Under the pieces are notes generated by a model that searched no databases, was not told where the DNA came from, and worked only from the letters and a program-made list of their open reading frames with translations. Of a stretch of 64,000 nt of DNA, positions 1-9,029 are shown piece after piece. The DNA is taken from NCBI GenBank assembly GCA_003554945.1, contig PWHN01000057.1, positions 1 through 64,000 of the forward strand. Reading direction: 5' to 3'. This stretch comes from a bacterium (lineage in GTDB: Bacteria > T1Sed10-126). The position numbers and the translations under genes are program-made. The stretch's first letter is position 1. Every line of letters begins with the position of its first letter.

Positions 1-130
1 CACGACAGCTTAACTGTCGTAAATAGTTCATCCACAGGACAGCCGTTTATCGTCTCCAAAAAAGGATTAAGCAATTATATTCCAGTCTGGCTATTTCTAC
101 ATAATGTAATTTTCCAGTTTTCCTGTAAAC
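1..130. other. Gene-free left edge
   Basis: No supported gene. Bases 2-20 form a small dyad (ACGACAG, 5-base spacer, CTGTCGT). The rest is AT-rich and lies downstream of the recombinase gene that ends at 261. Confidence 0.5.
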
Positions 131-220
131 AGCTGGGCTAACCCCGCCCATTCCTACGAATGGGCGGCCCTACGGGTGATTAATTCATCAGCTGATGAAT
201 TAATCAGGTTAGGGCCAGCT
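131..220. repeat. Nested palindromic structure downstream of the Xer gene
   Basis: Three dyads are nested here. The outer arms 131-143 and 207-220 are near-complementary (AGCTGGGCTAACC against GGTTAGGGCCAGCT). Inside are a perfect hairpin at 144-167 (CCGCCCATTC, CTAC loop, GAATGGGCGG) and a perfect 30-bp palindrome at 177-206 centred on CAGCTG. The RNA or cruciform would be a three-way junction. It may act as a terminator for the minus-strand operon or be a small repeat element; there is no T-run typical of an intrinsic terminator. Confidence 0.6.
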
Positions 221-260
221 TAGCTGTTTTAAATTATTGTCCGCAATAAATTGAAATTAT

Positions 261-1184
261 TCAAGTTTTCTCCCGGCCTCGCGGATGAAAAACCTCATGC
301 GCCTCCCGGACTTCATCCCTGAGATGAACATATATATCGGCCGTTGTCCGTAAATCACTGTGGCCAAGCATCTTTTGTAGACTGCGCAAATCTGCACCAC
401 GGGCGAGCATGTGAGTTGCAAAAGAGTGCCGCAACGTATGTGGGCTGACATCATTCAAACCAGCACGGGCTGCATATTTTTTGACTATTTGCCAGATTTG
501 CTGACGGCTTACTGGATCCCCGTCCGCATTAATAAATACTTCATTAACCGTCCCACGGGGGTCCCAGTCTTTTCTCACCTCACGAAAATATTTGCGCAGC
601 CATTTTAAAGCCTGACGTCCCAGGGGAACCAGTCGCTGCTTGTCCCCCTTACCGGTCACCCGCAGTTCACCACGCTCCCAGTCAATGTTTTCACTTTTCA
701 ACCCGGCCGCTTCCGAAACCCGCAGACCGGCCCCGTAAAGCGACTCCAGCAGGGCCCGGTCCCTGACTTCAGGGCCGGGTTCTTCTACTTCCGGTGCATC
801 CAGTAACTGCTCAACCTCTTTTTCATCCAGATAGTCTGGAAACTGGTCCTGCTGACGCGGTCGATCCAGTTTTTCAAGCGGATTAGAATCGACAACCTCT
901 TTTTCCTTAAGAAAGCTAAAAAAACGATTCAGCGTGGCAAGCCGCCGACTGATAGTACGCCCGGCGTATTCGCCACTCCGACAGAGCTCAAGATAATCAG
1001 TTAAAACGTATACGTCCACCTCGGACGGCGCTATTGATTTTGTCCGGACAAAATCTAAAAAATGGGACAGGTCGCTACAGTAGGAATTAACTGTATTCTC
1101 TGCGAGCCCCTCTGAAACCAGCAACTGCTGGCGAAAAAGGTCCAGATAACGACCCCAATTAGTTGCTTTATCGGAGCCACTCAA
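261..1184 (-). CDS. Tyrosine recombinase, XerC/XerD type
   Basis: Site-specific recombinase of the XerC/XerD type, 307 aa, the usual length for proteins that resolve chromosome dimers at dif. An N-terminal SAM-like core-binding domain (about residues 12-95) precedes the catalytic domain. All catalytic residues are visible: Arg155 in GAGLRVSE, Lys near 179, His249 and Arg252 in HTLRH, His275 in LGH, and the nucleophile Tyr285. The start is TTG and overlaps the DUF368 stop by 4 bases (TTGA), which suggests coupled translation. Whether it is XerC or XerD cannot be settled without a tree. Its place at the end of a housekeeping operon argues for a chromosomal Xer protein over a phage integrase. 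Confidence 0.9.
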   Translation of the reverse strand: MSGSDKATNWGRYLDLFRQQLLVSEGLAENTVNSYCSDLSHFLDFVRTKSIAPSEVDVYVLTDYLELCRSGEYAGRTISRRLATLNRFFSFLKEKEVVDSNPLEKLDRPRQQDQFPDYLDEKEVEQLLDAPEVEEPGPEVRDRALLESLYGAGLRVSEAAGLKSENIDWERGELRVTGKGDKQRLVPLGRQALKWLRKYFREVRKDWDPRGTVNEVFINADGDPVSRQQIWQIVKKYAARAGLNDVSPHTLRHSFATHMLARGADLRSLQKMLGHSDLRTTADIYVHLRDEVREAHEVFHPRGREKT

Positions 1185-2356
1185 CGGCCCGCTTGAACCG
1201 GCGCTGTCTCGCCATCTGTAAGATAATCAAGTCCCCAGACAAAAATTACCGCCAGCACCATAATCGCTAACAGACGAATACTGGCAAGAGTGGTGGCTTC
1301 CTCCGGCAGCCACCGCCAGGGCCATATACCGCGCAAACAACCGAGCATAAACCCAATCAGCCCGGCCATTGTGTAGTCGTTGTAATTGGTCAGTAAATAC
1401 TTTAAGAGACGTGAAATTGTTACGATACCGATTAACATCCCAGAGACAAAAATAATCAAATAGAGGATTTCACCGCCGGGCTGCCGACCGGCAGCCAGCC
1501 GGCTGTTGAAAAGATGGAGGAGGTTCAGGACAAAGGTGTAACTACTCAAAATCAAAAGAATATAGGCACCGCTGATGCCCGGCAAAATCATCGCTGATAT
1601 GGCCAGGGCGCCGGAAACAAAGACAAACCAGTGAGGAGAACGGGGAATTAAAACATTGTCTCCCGCCGAAACATAAGTCTCAGCAGAGGTTTTTTCATCG
1701 TCAGAAAATAAATGTTGGTTTTCTTGCCGTCCCAGAACTTCCGAAACAGTCCCTGATGAATACTGCTCAAATAATAGCTGCTCCAGGGGCTGACCGCTGG
1801 ATTCCACTTCAACCCAGATCCGTGGGCCGGCGGACCCACTGGCCCCGTGTCCCGTAACAAGCCAGCCAACTGTAAAAAGCACAATGAGAAAAACAATCGC
1901 TGGTATCAGCCGGCGAAAAGAACGGCTCTGAATGGCTCTCGCCGGCACGTGAACACTCCCCAGTATAAGTCCAAAAAAAGCAGCTCTGACGATAGCGGGA
2001 TAACTCTCCAGAACAGGTGGGATAACTGCGCCACCAATGCTCAAAGCCGTAAATATGCCGGCACCAAGAATTAAGAAAAAAATGGCCTTGAGACGCCGCA
2101 TCTCCGCCAGAACAGTTCCCGTAAAGGCTCTTGTCCCCCGCCCGATATTTCGAACACAATGAAAAACCCAGACCAGATCAAGTGAACCCAGGGCGGTTAT
2201 CAACTCACGGTAAATTCCCAGCACAAGGGCCATTGTTCCGCCGCTAACACCGGGAATTACGTCAGCAATTCCCATGCAGACCCCTTTTAAATATAGACAA
2301 ATCCAACCAGTTAAATTTCGTCGTCTCTCGGACGAACTTTTCCTCTCCTCAACCAT
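1181..2356 (-). CDS. DUF368 polytopic membrane protein
   Basis: Membrane protein of the DUF368 family, whose members have been implicated in polyprenyl-phosphate handling. The family signature lies near the N-terminus (LKGVCMGIADVIPGVSGGTM), and a second glycine-rich segment (ILPGISGAYILLIL) marks the C-terminal half. I chose ATG at 2356, which overlaps the upstream methyltransferase stop by 8 bases; the longer reading adds 20 residues unlike the family. The protein is about 391 aa, longer than the roughly 300 typical, because of a hydrophilic acidic stretch near the middle (about residues 185-255) between membrane helices. Confidence 0.85.
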   Translation of the reverse strand: MVEERKSSSERRRNLTGWICLYLKGVCMGIADVIPGVSGGTMALVLGIYRELITALGSLDLVWVFHCVRNIGRGTRAFTGTVLAEMRRLKAIFFLILGAGIFTALSIGGAVIPPVLESYPAIVRAAFFGLILGSVHVPARAIQSRSFRRLIPAIVFLIVLFTVGWLVTGHGASGSAGPRIWVEVESSGQPLEQLLFEQYSSGTVSEVLGRQENQHLFSDDEKTSAETYVSAGDNVLIPRSPHWFVFVSGALAISAMILPGISGAYILLILSSYTFVLNLLHLFNSRLAAGRQPGGEILYLIIFVSGMLIGIVTISRLLKYLLTNYNDYTMAGLIGFMLGCLRGIWPWRWLPEEATTLASIRLLAIMVLAVIFVWGLDYLTDGETAPVQAGR

Positions 2357-3020
2357 CCCAGCCAAATACTCCCACCAGTGGCACAAAAACACATGAGATA
2401 TTCTTGTGCCGTTCAAAATTGCCGGGTCCCTTCTTTATAACGACAGTCATTGTTTGCGAACGCCTCGACCCTACAGGAATTACCATCCGACCGCCGTCGG
2501 CGAGTTGTTCTTCCAACGGCAGAGGAATTTTGGGGGCGGCGGCAGTGACAATTATTCTGTCGAAGGGCGCCTCTTCTTCCCAACCCCTGGTTCCATCTCC
2601 CACCTTAAACTTCACCTGATCGGCCAGCCCCAGGTTTTCGAGCCGCTGGCGGGCAAGATTAGTTAATGATTTACTCATCTCAACTGTAAAAATTTCTGCT
2701 CCTATTTTTGCTAAAATAGCAGTCTGATAGCCGGAGCCGGTTCCAATTTCAAGAACTTTTAACCCCGCCTCAACTTTTAATTGTTGTGTCATCAGGGCGA
2801 CAATTTAGGGCTGGGAGATCGTCTGCCCTTCCCCGATAGGCAGAGCACAATCATCATAGGCCCGGTTTCGGCGGGCCTCCGGAACAAACTTTTCACGAGG
2901 AATACTGCGGAATGCTTCTAAAACCCGGGGGTCGCTTATCCCGCGACGTTCGAGATGGTAGCGCACCATCTCTTCGCGTTTCTGCCGGAGCTTATCAGGT
3001 GAATTATAACTATTGCTCAC
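2349..3020 (-). pseudogene. pcm: Protein-L-isoaspartate O-methyltransferase interrupted by an in-frame TAA
   Basis: Repair methyltransferase that uses SAM to methylate isoaspartyl residues. The N-terminal part (3020-2808, GTG start overlapping the upstream stop as GTGA) ends in [10 protein letters not shown]. An ochre codon at 2807-2805 then stands where the family has Tyr in QPYIVALM. The same frame continues through IVALMTQQLK, the SAM motif VLEIGTGSGYQTAIL and a full C-terminus to 2349. One base change from TAT or TAC to TAA explains it. An ATG eight bases downstream of the stop could restart translation, but the product would lack the N-terminal domain. The rest shows no decay, so the change is recent, a sequencing error, or read through. 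Confidence 0.85.
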
Positions 3021-5134
3021 GGCAATAAATATCTTCCGGAAAATCTAAAGATTGAATTCATGTAATGTAGCGAGAGAGCATATCGACGCCAGTCGCCCGG
3101 GCGCATGATATCTATTGGACTGCGAAATATACCCGTGTAATGGCCCCTTAAAACTTGATTGTAGTCGGACCAAGTTCTGCTGACAGAAAGTTCCGCAAGG
3201 TTCATCTGTTCGGCATCGCCAACCTCCAGCAAACTGAAATCATCCGGAATTGATTCTACTGTCGGATTTACAATAACAAAGGGCACGGCGTTGTTGCGCA
3301 AACGGTTAGCCAATCTCTGCAATTCTTCAGTTTCGGGGTAGTCAACCAGGCGGGGCGTAACAAGTATTACTCCCAGCGAACCACGACGGCGAAATCCATA
3401 ATCAAGTGCTCTATGTAGCGTCTCTTCAAAAACAGTGTCAGAACTGATAGATTGCCGGTAGGGGTGACTCCGCGCTATTGCGTTTCGGAGCAATGTCCTG
3501 TGCCGGGTCCGCGTCTGCACCGTCGGACGCGGAAACCCGTGAACTGACCATATAGATCCCTGAGAATCGGCGGGTGCTCCATTAATAACATCAAGTAAAA
3601 AATGCTGGATTTCTTCCCACTGAGTCCGGCTTTCGAAAGCATCGTCAACTACCATTACCCAGCTTGGCCCGTATTGATTCCGGGTCGGGCGCAGAAGACT
3701 TGGGAGTGCTTTACGCTCCTGGATCTCAATACCAAAGTTCTTATCTCCCAAATGTTGAAACCGGCTGCTCATAAGGGGATCACGAATTATAAAATTCATC
3801 CTCATAACCGGATAATTCAAGAAATTTATACGTCTTTCTTGAAATAAAAGGTCCGGGTCAGGCTGTTCCGGCGGTCGGTAAATCGGCAGAAGACTGCCCT
3901 CAAACAACGAGAGTATTAGCCTGTCCCCACTAAACAATATATCGGCTACGTCACCGCCGGGCAGCGATTCGCCGTCGGCTTCAAGATAAACCGGATTCAG
4001 GTCGTCATCAAATTTAAAAAAAAGCGGTCCTCCGGCGGCATACAATTCCCCCTCGCGCCAGAAGAGACGGCGAACCCCGTGATCAGGATCAAGCTGATGA
4101 GTTTGTTTTTCATTTCCCCGCCGATCTAAAATTAATATTCTATCTTCTTCACGGTCCAGGACCCAGAACTCACCGTCCGGACTGAGAGCAACGTCCTGAA
4201 CGTCAAAAAGCGGGGGAGCCTGCCAGACAGTTCCAATATATTGGCCCCGACGGGAAAATCTCACTATTTCTCTACCCCCGTCGTTATAAACATATATAGA
4301 ACCGCCGGTGGCAAAACTGCGCATTGGGGACTCAAGACCGGTATCAATAAATATTTCCGGCTGACCATCAAGATCTATCAACGTCAACCGATCGGCGGCA
4401 TATTCCGTAACTACTACCCCCCTGCCATCCAATACGGTTAAATCTGTCGGCCTCTGGAAACCACGCCAGCGATTCAACTGCTCCCCTTCCTCGGAGTAGA
4501 GAAAAATTCTCCCCAGCTTATAAGAGGCACTAAAAAAACCTCCGTTTTCTCGCGGCGCCAGAGCGACCGGATTCAGATTTTGTTTTCTACCGGCGGCTCG
4601 CCCACTTATACGTCCCTCTAAACGCCACTGCTCTCCGGGAACAGGCTGTGGAGGGTCATAATTTAACTGGTGACTATTTAATGCATTCTGGAATCTATCA
4701 CGTCCTCCGCCGGGCCTGGTTAAACCCTCTTCCCAGGTTTCCAATGCTTTTTCATTTTTTCCGAGAGCATAATAAGTTTTCCCCAACCAGTAACGAGCTT
4801 CGTCGTAACCTGGATCACCGAGCAGGGCTCGTTCCAATCGCTCTTGAGCCATTACCAGATTCCCGTCCTGGTGATAAGCGAGATAGCCAAACGTGAACTG
4901 CGTTTCAGTATCCCCGGGATCAATTTCTTCCGGTTCCTCAACCTCCTCGGGGTCTTCAATAAAATCAATGTCATCCTCAGGCATTTCTTCTTCCGGCGGT
5001 TGCTCCAGCAGCTCCATCTCTTCTTCGGTAAATTCTTGCTGCGGCTCGCCCCTTAAAGGCTGAACACCCCCCAAACCAATCAGGAAACCGACCAGTAATA
5101 TAACCAGCAGCTTCAAGGTAACTGTTCCGCCCAT
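3017..5134 (-). CDS. Exported TPR and beta-propeller protein with a vWA-like C-terminus
   Basis: About 705 aa. A signal peptide ([17 protein letters not shown]) is followed by a very acidic linker and a TPR pair (about residues 85-145, with [29 protein letters not shown] split across two helices). Next come NHL/six-blade-propeller-like repeats (about 190-420, for example [16 protein letters not shown]). The C-terminal region has a vWA-like opening ([18 protein letters not shown]) and ends near residue 670. It probably acts outside the cytoplasmic membrane as a scaffold or sensor. The start may be ATG at 5134 or TTG at 5116, which would overlap the upstream stop as TTGA. The partner at 5113-5892 is also a TPR protein. 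The exact function is unknown. Confidence 0.75.
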   Translation of the reverse strand: MGGTVTLKLLVILLVGFLIGLGGVQPLRGEPQQEFTEEEMELLEQPPEEEMPEDDIDFIEDPEEVEEPEEIDPGDTETQFTFGYLAYHQDGNLVMAQERLERALLGDPGYDEARYWLGKTYYALGKNEKALETWEEGLTRPGGGRDRFQNALNSHQLNYDPPQPVPGEQWRLEGRISGRAAGRKQNLNPVALAPRENGGFFSASYKLGRIFLYSEEGEQLNRWRGFQRPTDLTVLDGRGVVVTEYAADRLTLIDLDGQPEIFIDTGLESPMRSFATGGSIYVYNDGGREIVRFSRRGQYIGTVWQAPPLFDVQDVALSPDGEFWVLDREEDRILILDRRGNEKQTHQLDPDHGVRRLFWREGELYAAGGPLFFKFDDDLNPVYLEADGESLPGGDVADILFSGDRLILSLFEGSLLPIYRPPEQPDPDLLFQERRINFLNYPVMRMNFIIRDPLMSSRFQHLGDKNFGIEIQERKALPSLLRPTRNQYGPSWVMVVDDAFESRTQWEEIQHFLLDVINGAPADSQGSIWSVHGFPRPTVQTRTRHRTLLRNAIARSHPYRQSISSDTVFEETLHRALDYGFRRRGSLGVILVTPRLVDYPETEELQRLANRLRNNAVPFVIVNPTVESIPDDFSLLEVGDAEQMNLAELSVSRTWSDYNQVLRGHYTGIFRSPIDIMRPGDWRRYALSLHYMNSIFRFSGRYLLP

Positions 5135-5892
5135 CTTGAGTCCGGATAGTCTGACAGCAGGCGCCGTCTATAACGCTGCGCTCGTTCAGATTCACCGGCT
5201 AAATTTTCTGAAATAAACCAGGCTCCATATAGAATTTCAGGGGTCCGGGGATGACCAAAAAAATTGGATAGGAAACGATCTCCCGCCTGCAGAGCCAGCT
5301 CAATTTCAGCCTGGCTTTCATAAAAGACAAACAACCTGTAGAGGGCCTCAGCACGAACTTCAGGTCTACCAGTTTCATCAATTATATGTTGGAGGAAGGA
5401 GACAATTTGAGAGGCATTACCCTGACGAGCATAATCCTGTAGGCGGGAAAAATCAGGATCGTCCACATTTACCTCAAATTCATCTGATATCTCAGCCGTA
5501 TCAGATTCAGTTTCTCTTTCAGCAACAAGGTGAAGCCCGGCAAAAGTCAACGACGCTCCAATAACAAAACCAACAACAGCGAGTAAAAAAATTGTCTTCC
5601 CCCGCCGAAAAAAAGCGACAGTCGAATTTTGAGGTTCAGATTTTTTAGGCGGGTCAACTACTTTTACCCGCCTGTCGGAATCTTTTTCATTTTTTTCAAA
5701 TTGGATTGGTTCGGGAAAGGAATTGTCCTTAGAATGTTGGCTGCAGCGGCCTTTCGCCCCCTCAACCGGCCAGCGTGAACAGGGAGTTCCAGCTTCAAGA
5801 GGAACTCCGCAAACTTCTCTCCCCAGCTCTTTTTCTAACTGTTCAATTTTTTCCTCATGTCGAGAGGACCAACCGGCCTCAATTTGAGCCAA
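5113..5892 (-). CDS. Membrane-anchored TPR protein with an N-terminal Cys/His motif
   Basis: Unrecognised 259-aa protein. Residues 27-55 hold a compact Cys/His pattern (CGVP, GTPCSRW, GRCSQH), which resembles small zinc-binding modules of the CG...GTPC...GRCxxH kind. One transmembrane helix follows at about residues 103-122 (FLLAVVGFVIGASLTFAG). The rest is an extracytoplasmic TPR-like region with repeated Ala, Tyr and Leu positions, ending in [13 protein letters not shown]. It overlaps the propeller gene by 22 bases, so the two are probably made together as an envelope complex. The metal-binding role is inferred from spacing only. Confidence 0.65.
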   Translation of the reverse strand: MAQIEAGWSSRHEEKIEQLEKELGREVCGVPLEAGTPCSRWPVEGAKGRCSQHSKDNSFPEPIQFEKNEKDSDRRVKVVDPPKKSEPQNSTVAFFRRGKTIFLLAVVGFVIGASLTFAGLHLVAERETESDTAEISDEFEVNVDDPDFSRLQDYARQGNASQIVSFLQHIIDETGRPEVRAEALYRLFVFYESQAEIELALQAGDRFLSNFFGHPRTPEILYGAWFISENLAGESERAQRYRRRLLSDYPDSRWAEQLP

Positions 5893-5897
5893 ACCTA

Positions 5898-7652
5898 TCA
5901 GCCTTTCATAGCGTTAGGCAGTTCATCCCCCAGGAGATCGCCAAAAGTTATGCCGTCACCACCGCCACCTTCTTCTTCCATATACTCCTCCATCTGCTCC
6001 TTTGCTCTTTCCTTCTCGTATTCCTTAATGCTCAGATCTATCTTACGCTCATCCTCATCAACCCCAATGACTTTCACCTTGACTTTTTCGCCTTCTGAAA
6101 TTTCTTCATAAGGGTTGACTCGTTTACCATCGGCCATCTCGCTGACGTGGACAAGGCCTTCCAGGTCTTTATCAATTTTAACAAAAGCACCAAACTGAAG
6201 AACACTCGTCACCTTGCCCTCAACTGTTGAGCCCACCGGGTATTTGCGAACTTTCTTAACCCATGGGTTAGGCAACATCTGTTTAATTCCGAGTTCAACC
6301 CGCTGCCGGTTGGGGTCCATGGCAAGCACTTTACATTTGACCTGCTGACCAATTTTGAACTGGTCAAACAGATCCACCTCTTTATCCTCCCATTGAATAT
6401 TCCTCTTTTGAATCCGTCCCCGGACATTTTCCAGCAACTGTACTTTTATGTCATTCGGAGTTATATCAACCACTGGGGCAGCAAGCACCGTTCCGACCGG
6501 GAATCGCTTCTGGAGAACCTCCCAGGGGTTCTTCTGGGTTTGCTTATGACTCAAAAGAACGTGCCGGCGCTGTTTATCAATTGAAACAATCTTCACTTCC
6601 ATCTTATCCCCTTCGGCGAACTGTTCCTCTGGATGATCCCAGGTCTTGGCCCAGGAGAGCTCATCCTCGGGCACCTTCCCTTCGACGTCCCGTTCAAGAC
6701 GTATAAATACTCCATCACTCCAGACATCAACTATCTCACCGGTGGTTATATCTCCTTCTGAATATTTTTCATCAATATTCTCCCAGGGATCCGGATATTT
6801 CTGTTTCAAACCAAGCGAGACCTTTCCTTCTTCTCTATCCATATCCAGCACTTTTACCTCAATTTTTTTCTGCATTTCAACGTAGTCACCCACGTCCCTT
6901 ACTGGACCCCAGGCGACGTCGCTTTTGTGCAAAAGTCCATCCACAGGTCCAAGGTCAACGAAGGCACCAAAATTAACAATATTTTTTACACGTCCTTCAA
7001 CCCAATCCCCTATAGAAATATCCTCAAAGAACTCTTGTTGCTCTTTTTGCCGTTCCTGTTCCAAAAATTCGCGGCGGCTGACGACAACATTTTCCTCTTC
7101 CCGATCATACTCGAGGACCTTCAGCTTGAAAGAACGATCAATGTATTTGTCGGTATTTTTCTTATGGCTCAAACTCAGGTGAGAATACGGCATAAAGGAG
7201 GTAAGATGCTCAAACAGTTGAACCAGAAAGCCCCCTTTGATCTTCTTAAATATTTTACCTTCCAGGACGTCTCCGTTCTCATGCGCCGCTTTAATTTTTG
7301 CCCATGATCGATCAGCCACTGCCTCTTTTTCACTTAAAAGCGGCAGATTATCACGGTGTTCAGTTTCAATAATTTTTACATACTTTTTGTCACCAACGGA
7401 AACCCCTCCCTCGTGAAGCTTATCAAACGGCAAAACACCATCGGCGGGACCACCAAAATCAACTAAGGCGTGATCGTCCTCCAACCGGACAACTTCGGCG
7501 CCGTATATTGCTCCTTTTTTAATTTCAGCCATCTGTAGTTCTTCTTCCTCTTCGCTTACCTCTTCCTCTTGGACTTCCTCTTCGGCTGAGACAGTCTCGT
7601 AATCGAAATCCTCGTCCTCAGGATCCAACATCGTGGGTTTGGGGTCTACCAT
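5898..7652 (-). CDS. rpsA: 30S ribosomal protein S1, six S1 domains
   Basis: RNA-binding ribosomal protein that helps load mRNA onto the 30S subunit; 584 aa, near the usual length. A strongly acidic N-terminal tail (about residues 1-40) precedes six S1 domains, beginning roughly at residues 44, 128, 213, 298, 385 and 472. Domains 3 and 6 have the most canonical sequence (NFGAFVDLG, QFGAFVKID). A short acidic, Gly-rich tail ends the protein. The ATG at 7652 has AGGAGG 12 bases upstream. Next to plsC and cmk it forms the widespread cmk-plsC-rpsA arrangement. Confidence 0.96.
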   Translation of the reverse strand: MVDPKPTMLDPEDEDFDYETVSAEEEVQEEEVSEEEEELQMAEIKKGAIYGAEVVRLEDDHALVDFGGPADGVLPFDKLHEGGVSVGDKKYVKIIETEHRDNLPLLSEKEAVADRSWAKIKAAHENGDVLEGKIFKKIKGGFLVQLFEHLTSFMPYSHLSLSHKKNTDKYIDRSFKLKVLEYDREEENVVVSRREFLEQERQKEQQEFFEDISIGDWVEGRVKNIVNFGAFVDLGPVDGLLHKSDVAWGPVRDVGDYVEMQKKIEVKVLDMDREEGKVSLGLKQKYPDPWENIDEKYSEGDITTGEIVDVWSDGVFIRLERDVEGKVPEDELSWAKTWDHPEEQFAEGDKMEVKIVSIDKQRRHVLLSHKQTQKNPWEVLQKRFPVGTVLAAPVVDITPNDIKVQLLENVRGRIQKRNIQWEDKEVDLFDQFKIGQQVKCKVLAMDPNRQRVELGIKQMLPNPWVKKVRKYPVGSTVEGKVTSVLQFGAFVKIDKDLEGLVHVSEMADGKRVNPYEEISEGEKVKVKVIGVDEDERKIDLSIKEYEKERAKEQMEEYMEEEGGGGDGITFGDLLGDELPNAMKG

Positions 7653-7683
7653 CGCCGCTTAAAACCTCCTGTTAAAAATTAAT

Positions 7684-8349
7684 TTACTCACTATTTTTGA
7701 GATTAACAACTGCAGAACGTATCCGCTCCGCCACTTTTCTATATGTTTTACGGTCCGGATTGTCCATATCCAGATCATCAAAATTTATCATTTTGCCAAA
7801 AGTCACGGTTGTTTTACGGGGCCGGGGTAACATTTTTCCCGGCGGCCAGGCTTCAAAAGTTCCATCTATGTAACCCGGCAGGACACCAACGCCGGCGTCA
7901 AGAACTATCTTCCCCACTCCCGCCTTAAAATCTTGAACACTCCCATCCCTTGTTCTCGTCCCCTCGGGAAACATTAACAATAAATTTTTCTTTTTTAGAA
8001 TTTCAACCGCTTTTTTCATTGCTCCCCGGTCAAATCCCCCTCGCTTTACAGGAAAGGAATGGTATGCCCGAATAAGTGAACCAAAAATGGGAATGTCATG
8101 AAGGGATTGCTTGGCCATATAATAGACTGGCCGGGGCAGATCAACGCCAACTAAAGGCGGGTCAAGCACACTGGCATGGTTTGTGGCTATCACAGCTCCT
8201 TCTCGCTGAGGAAGATTTTCAACACCTTTTGTTTCATGTCTGAAATAGAGGTTGAACATTGCTTTGACCGGTGGCTGGGCCCAACGATAATACCAGCGAC
8301 GCTGCGCCCTGACCGGTATCTTCATGTCATGCATCTTGTTTGGCTTCAA
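7684..8349 (-). CDS. plsC: 1-acyl-sn-glycerol-3-phosphate acyltransferase
   Basis: Acylates lysophosphatidic acid to phosphatidic acid in membrane lipid synthesis; about 220 aa. The HX4D catalytic motif is visible as NHASVLD near residue 57, the substrate motif as FPEGTRTRDG, and a PGYIDGT motif follows. The start overlaps cmk; ATG at 8349 or an internal ATG overlapping the cmk stop are both possible. It sits between cmk and rpsA in the same minus-strand operon. Confidence 0.93.
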   Translation of the reverse strand: MKPNKMHDMKIPVRAQRRWYYRWAQPPVKAMFNLYFRHETKGVENLPQREGAVIATNHASVLDPPLVGVDLPRPVYYMAKQSLHDIPIFGSLIRAYHSFPVKRGGFDRGAMKKAVEILKKKNLLLMFPEGTRTRDGSVQDFKAGVGKIVLDAGVGVLPGYIDGTFEAWPPGKMLPRPRKTTVTFGKMINFDDLDMDNPDRKTYRKVAERIRSAVVNLKNSE

Positions 8350-9007
8350 TCTTCTCCATTATTTTTTCAACTACTTCTTCAATTGTAAAATCAGAGGTGT
8401 CTATTATACAAGCATCCTCCGCTGGTTTCAAAGGCCCTGACGCCCTACCGCGGTCGGTCGCATCTCGTTCTTCAATTTCTTCTACCACAGAATTAAAGCT
8501 AACGTCTTCGCTAGCCTGCTGTAATTCATTATACCGCCTCTGAGCACGTATATCAAGCGTAGCGTCTAAATAAAATTTATAACGAGCTTGAGGAAAAACA
8601 ACGGTCCCAATATCCCTTCCGTCCATTATTACTTTGCCCTCCTCGCCAAGAGCCTGCTGTTTTTCAACTAATTTTTCCCGCACCCCTGGCAGAGCAGCCA
8701 CTTTACTTACCTGCTGGTTCACACGATTACGCCTGATATCCTTGCTTACGTCCTCGCCGTCCATAAAAACCTTCAACCCATCATCTTTAAAACTCATCCT
8801 CATCGTAGTGTCATTTAATAAGTCGACCAGACTATCCTCATCCTCGACGGAAATCGAGCTTTGAAGGGCCTTCAGACAGAGACACCTATACATCGCTCCC
8901 GTGTCAATATAGTCCCAATCAAGTCTTTTGGCTAGCTCTTTCGAAACTGTACTCTTCCCGCTGCCAGCGGGTCCATCCACAGCAATAACTTCCTGTTCTT
9001 CTGTCAA
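8327..9007 (-). CDS. cmk: Cytidylate kinase
   Basis: Phosphorylates CMP and dCMP with ATP. The P-loop lies at residues 11-19 (GPAGSGKST), followed by DYIDTGAMYR and the family motifs MDGRDIGTVVFP and RYNEL. It is 226 aa, the normal length. The start is TTG at 9007 with an AGGG about 11 bases upstream. The 3' end overlaps the plsC start, consistent with coupling. Confidence 0.95.
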   Translation of the reverse strand: MTEEQEVIAVDGPAGSGKSTVSKELAKRLDWDYIDTGAMYRCLCLKALQSSISVEDEDSLVDLLNDTTMRMSFKDDGLKVFMDGEDVSKDIRRNRVNQQVSKVAALPGVREKLVEKQQALGEEGKVIMDGRDIGTVVFPQARYKFYLDATLDIRAQRRYNELQQASEDVSFNSVVEEIEERDATDRGRASGPLKPAEDACIIDTSDFTIEEVVEKIMEKIEAKQDA

Positions 9008-9029
9008 AGTTGATCAACCCTATCTTGTG

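Noticed and set aside
3602-3847. 81-codon plus-strand frame inside the propeller gene
   Set aside because: It lies wholly inside a well-supported minus-strand gene, has no RBS and no known motif.
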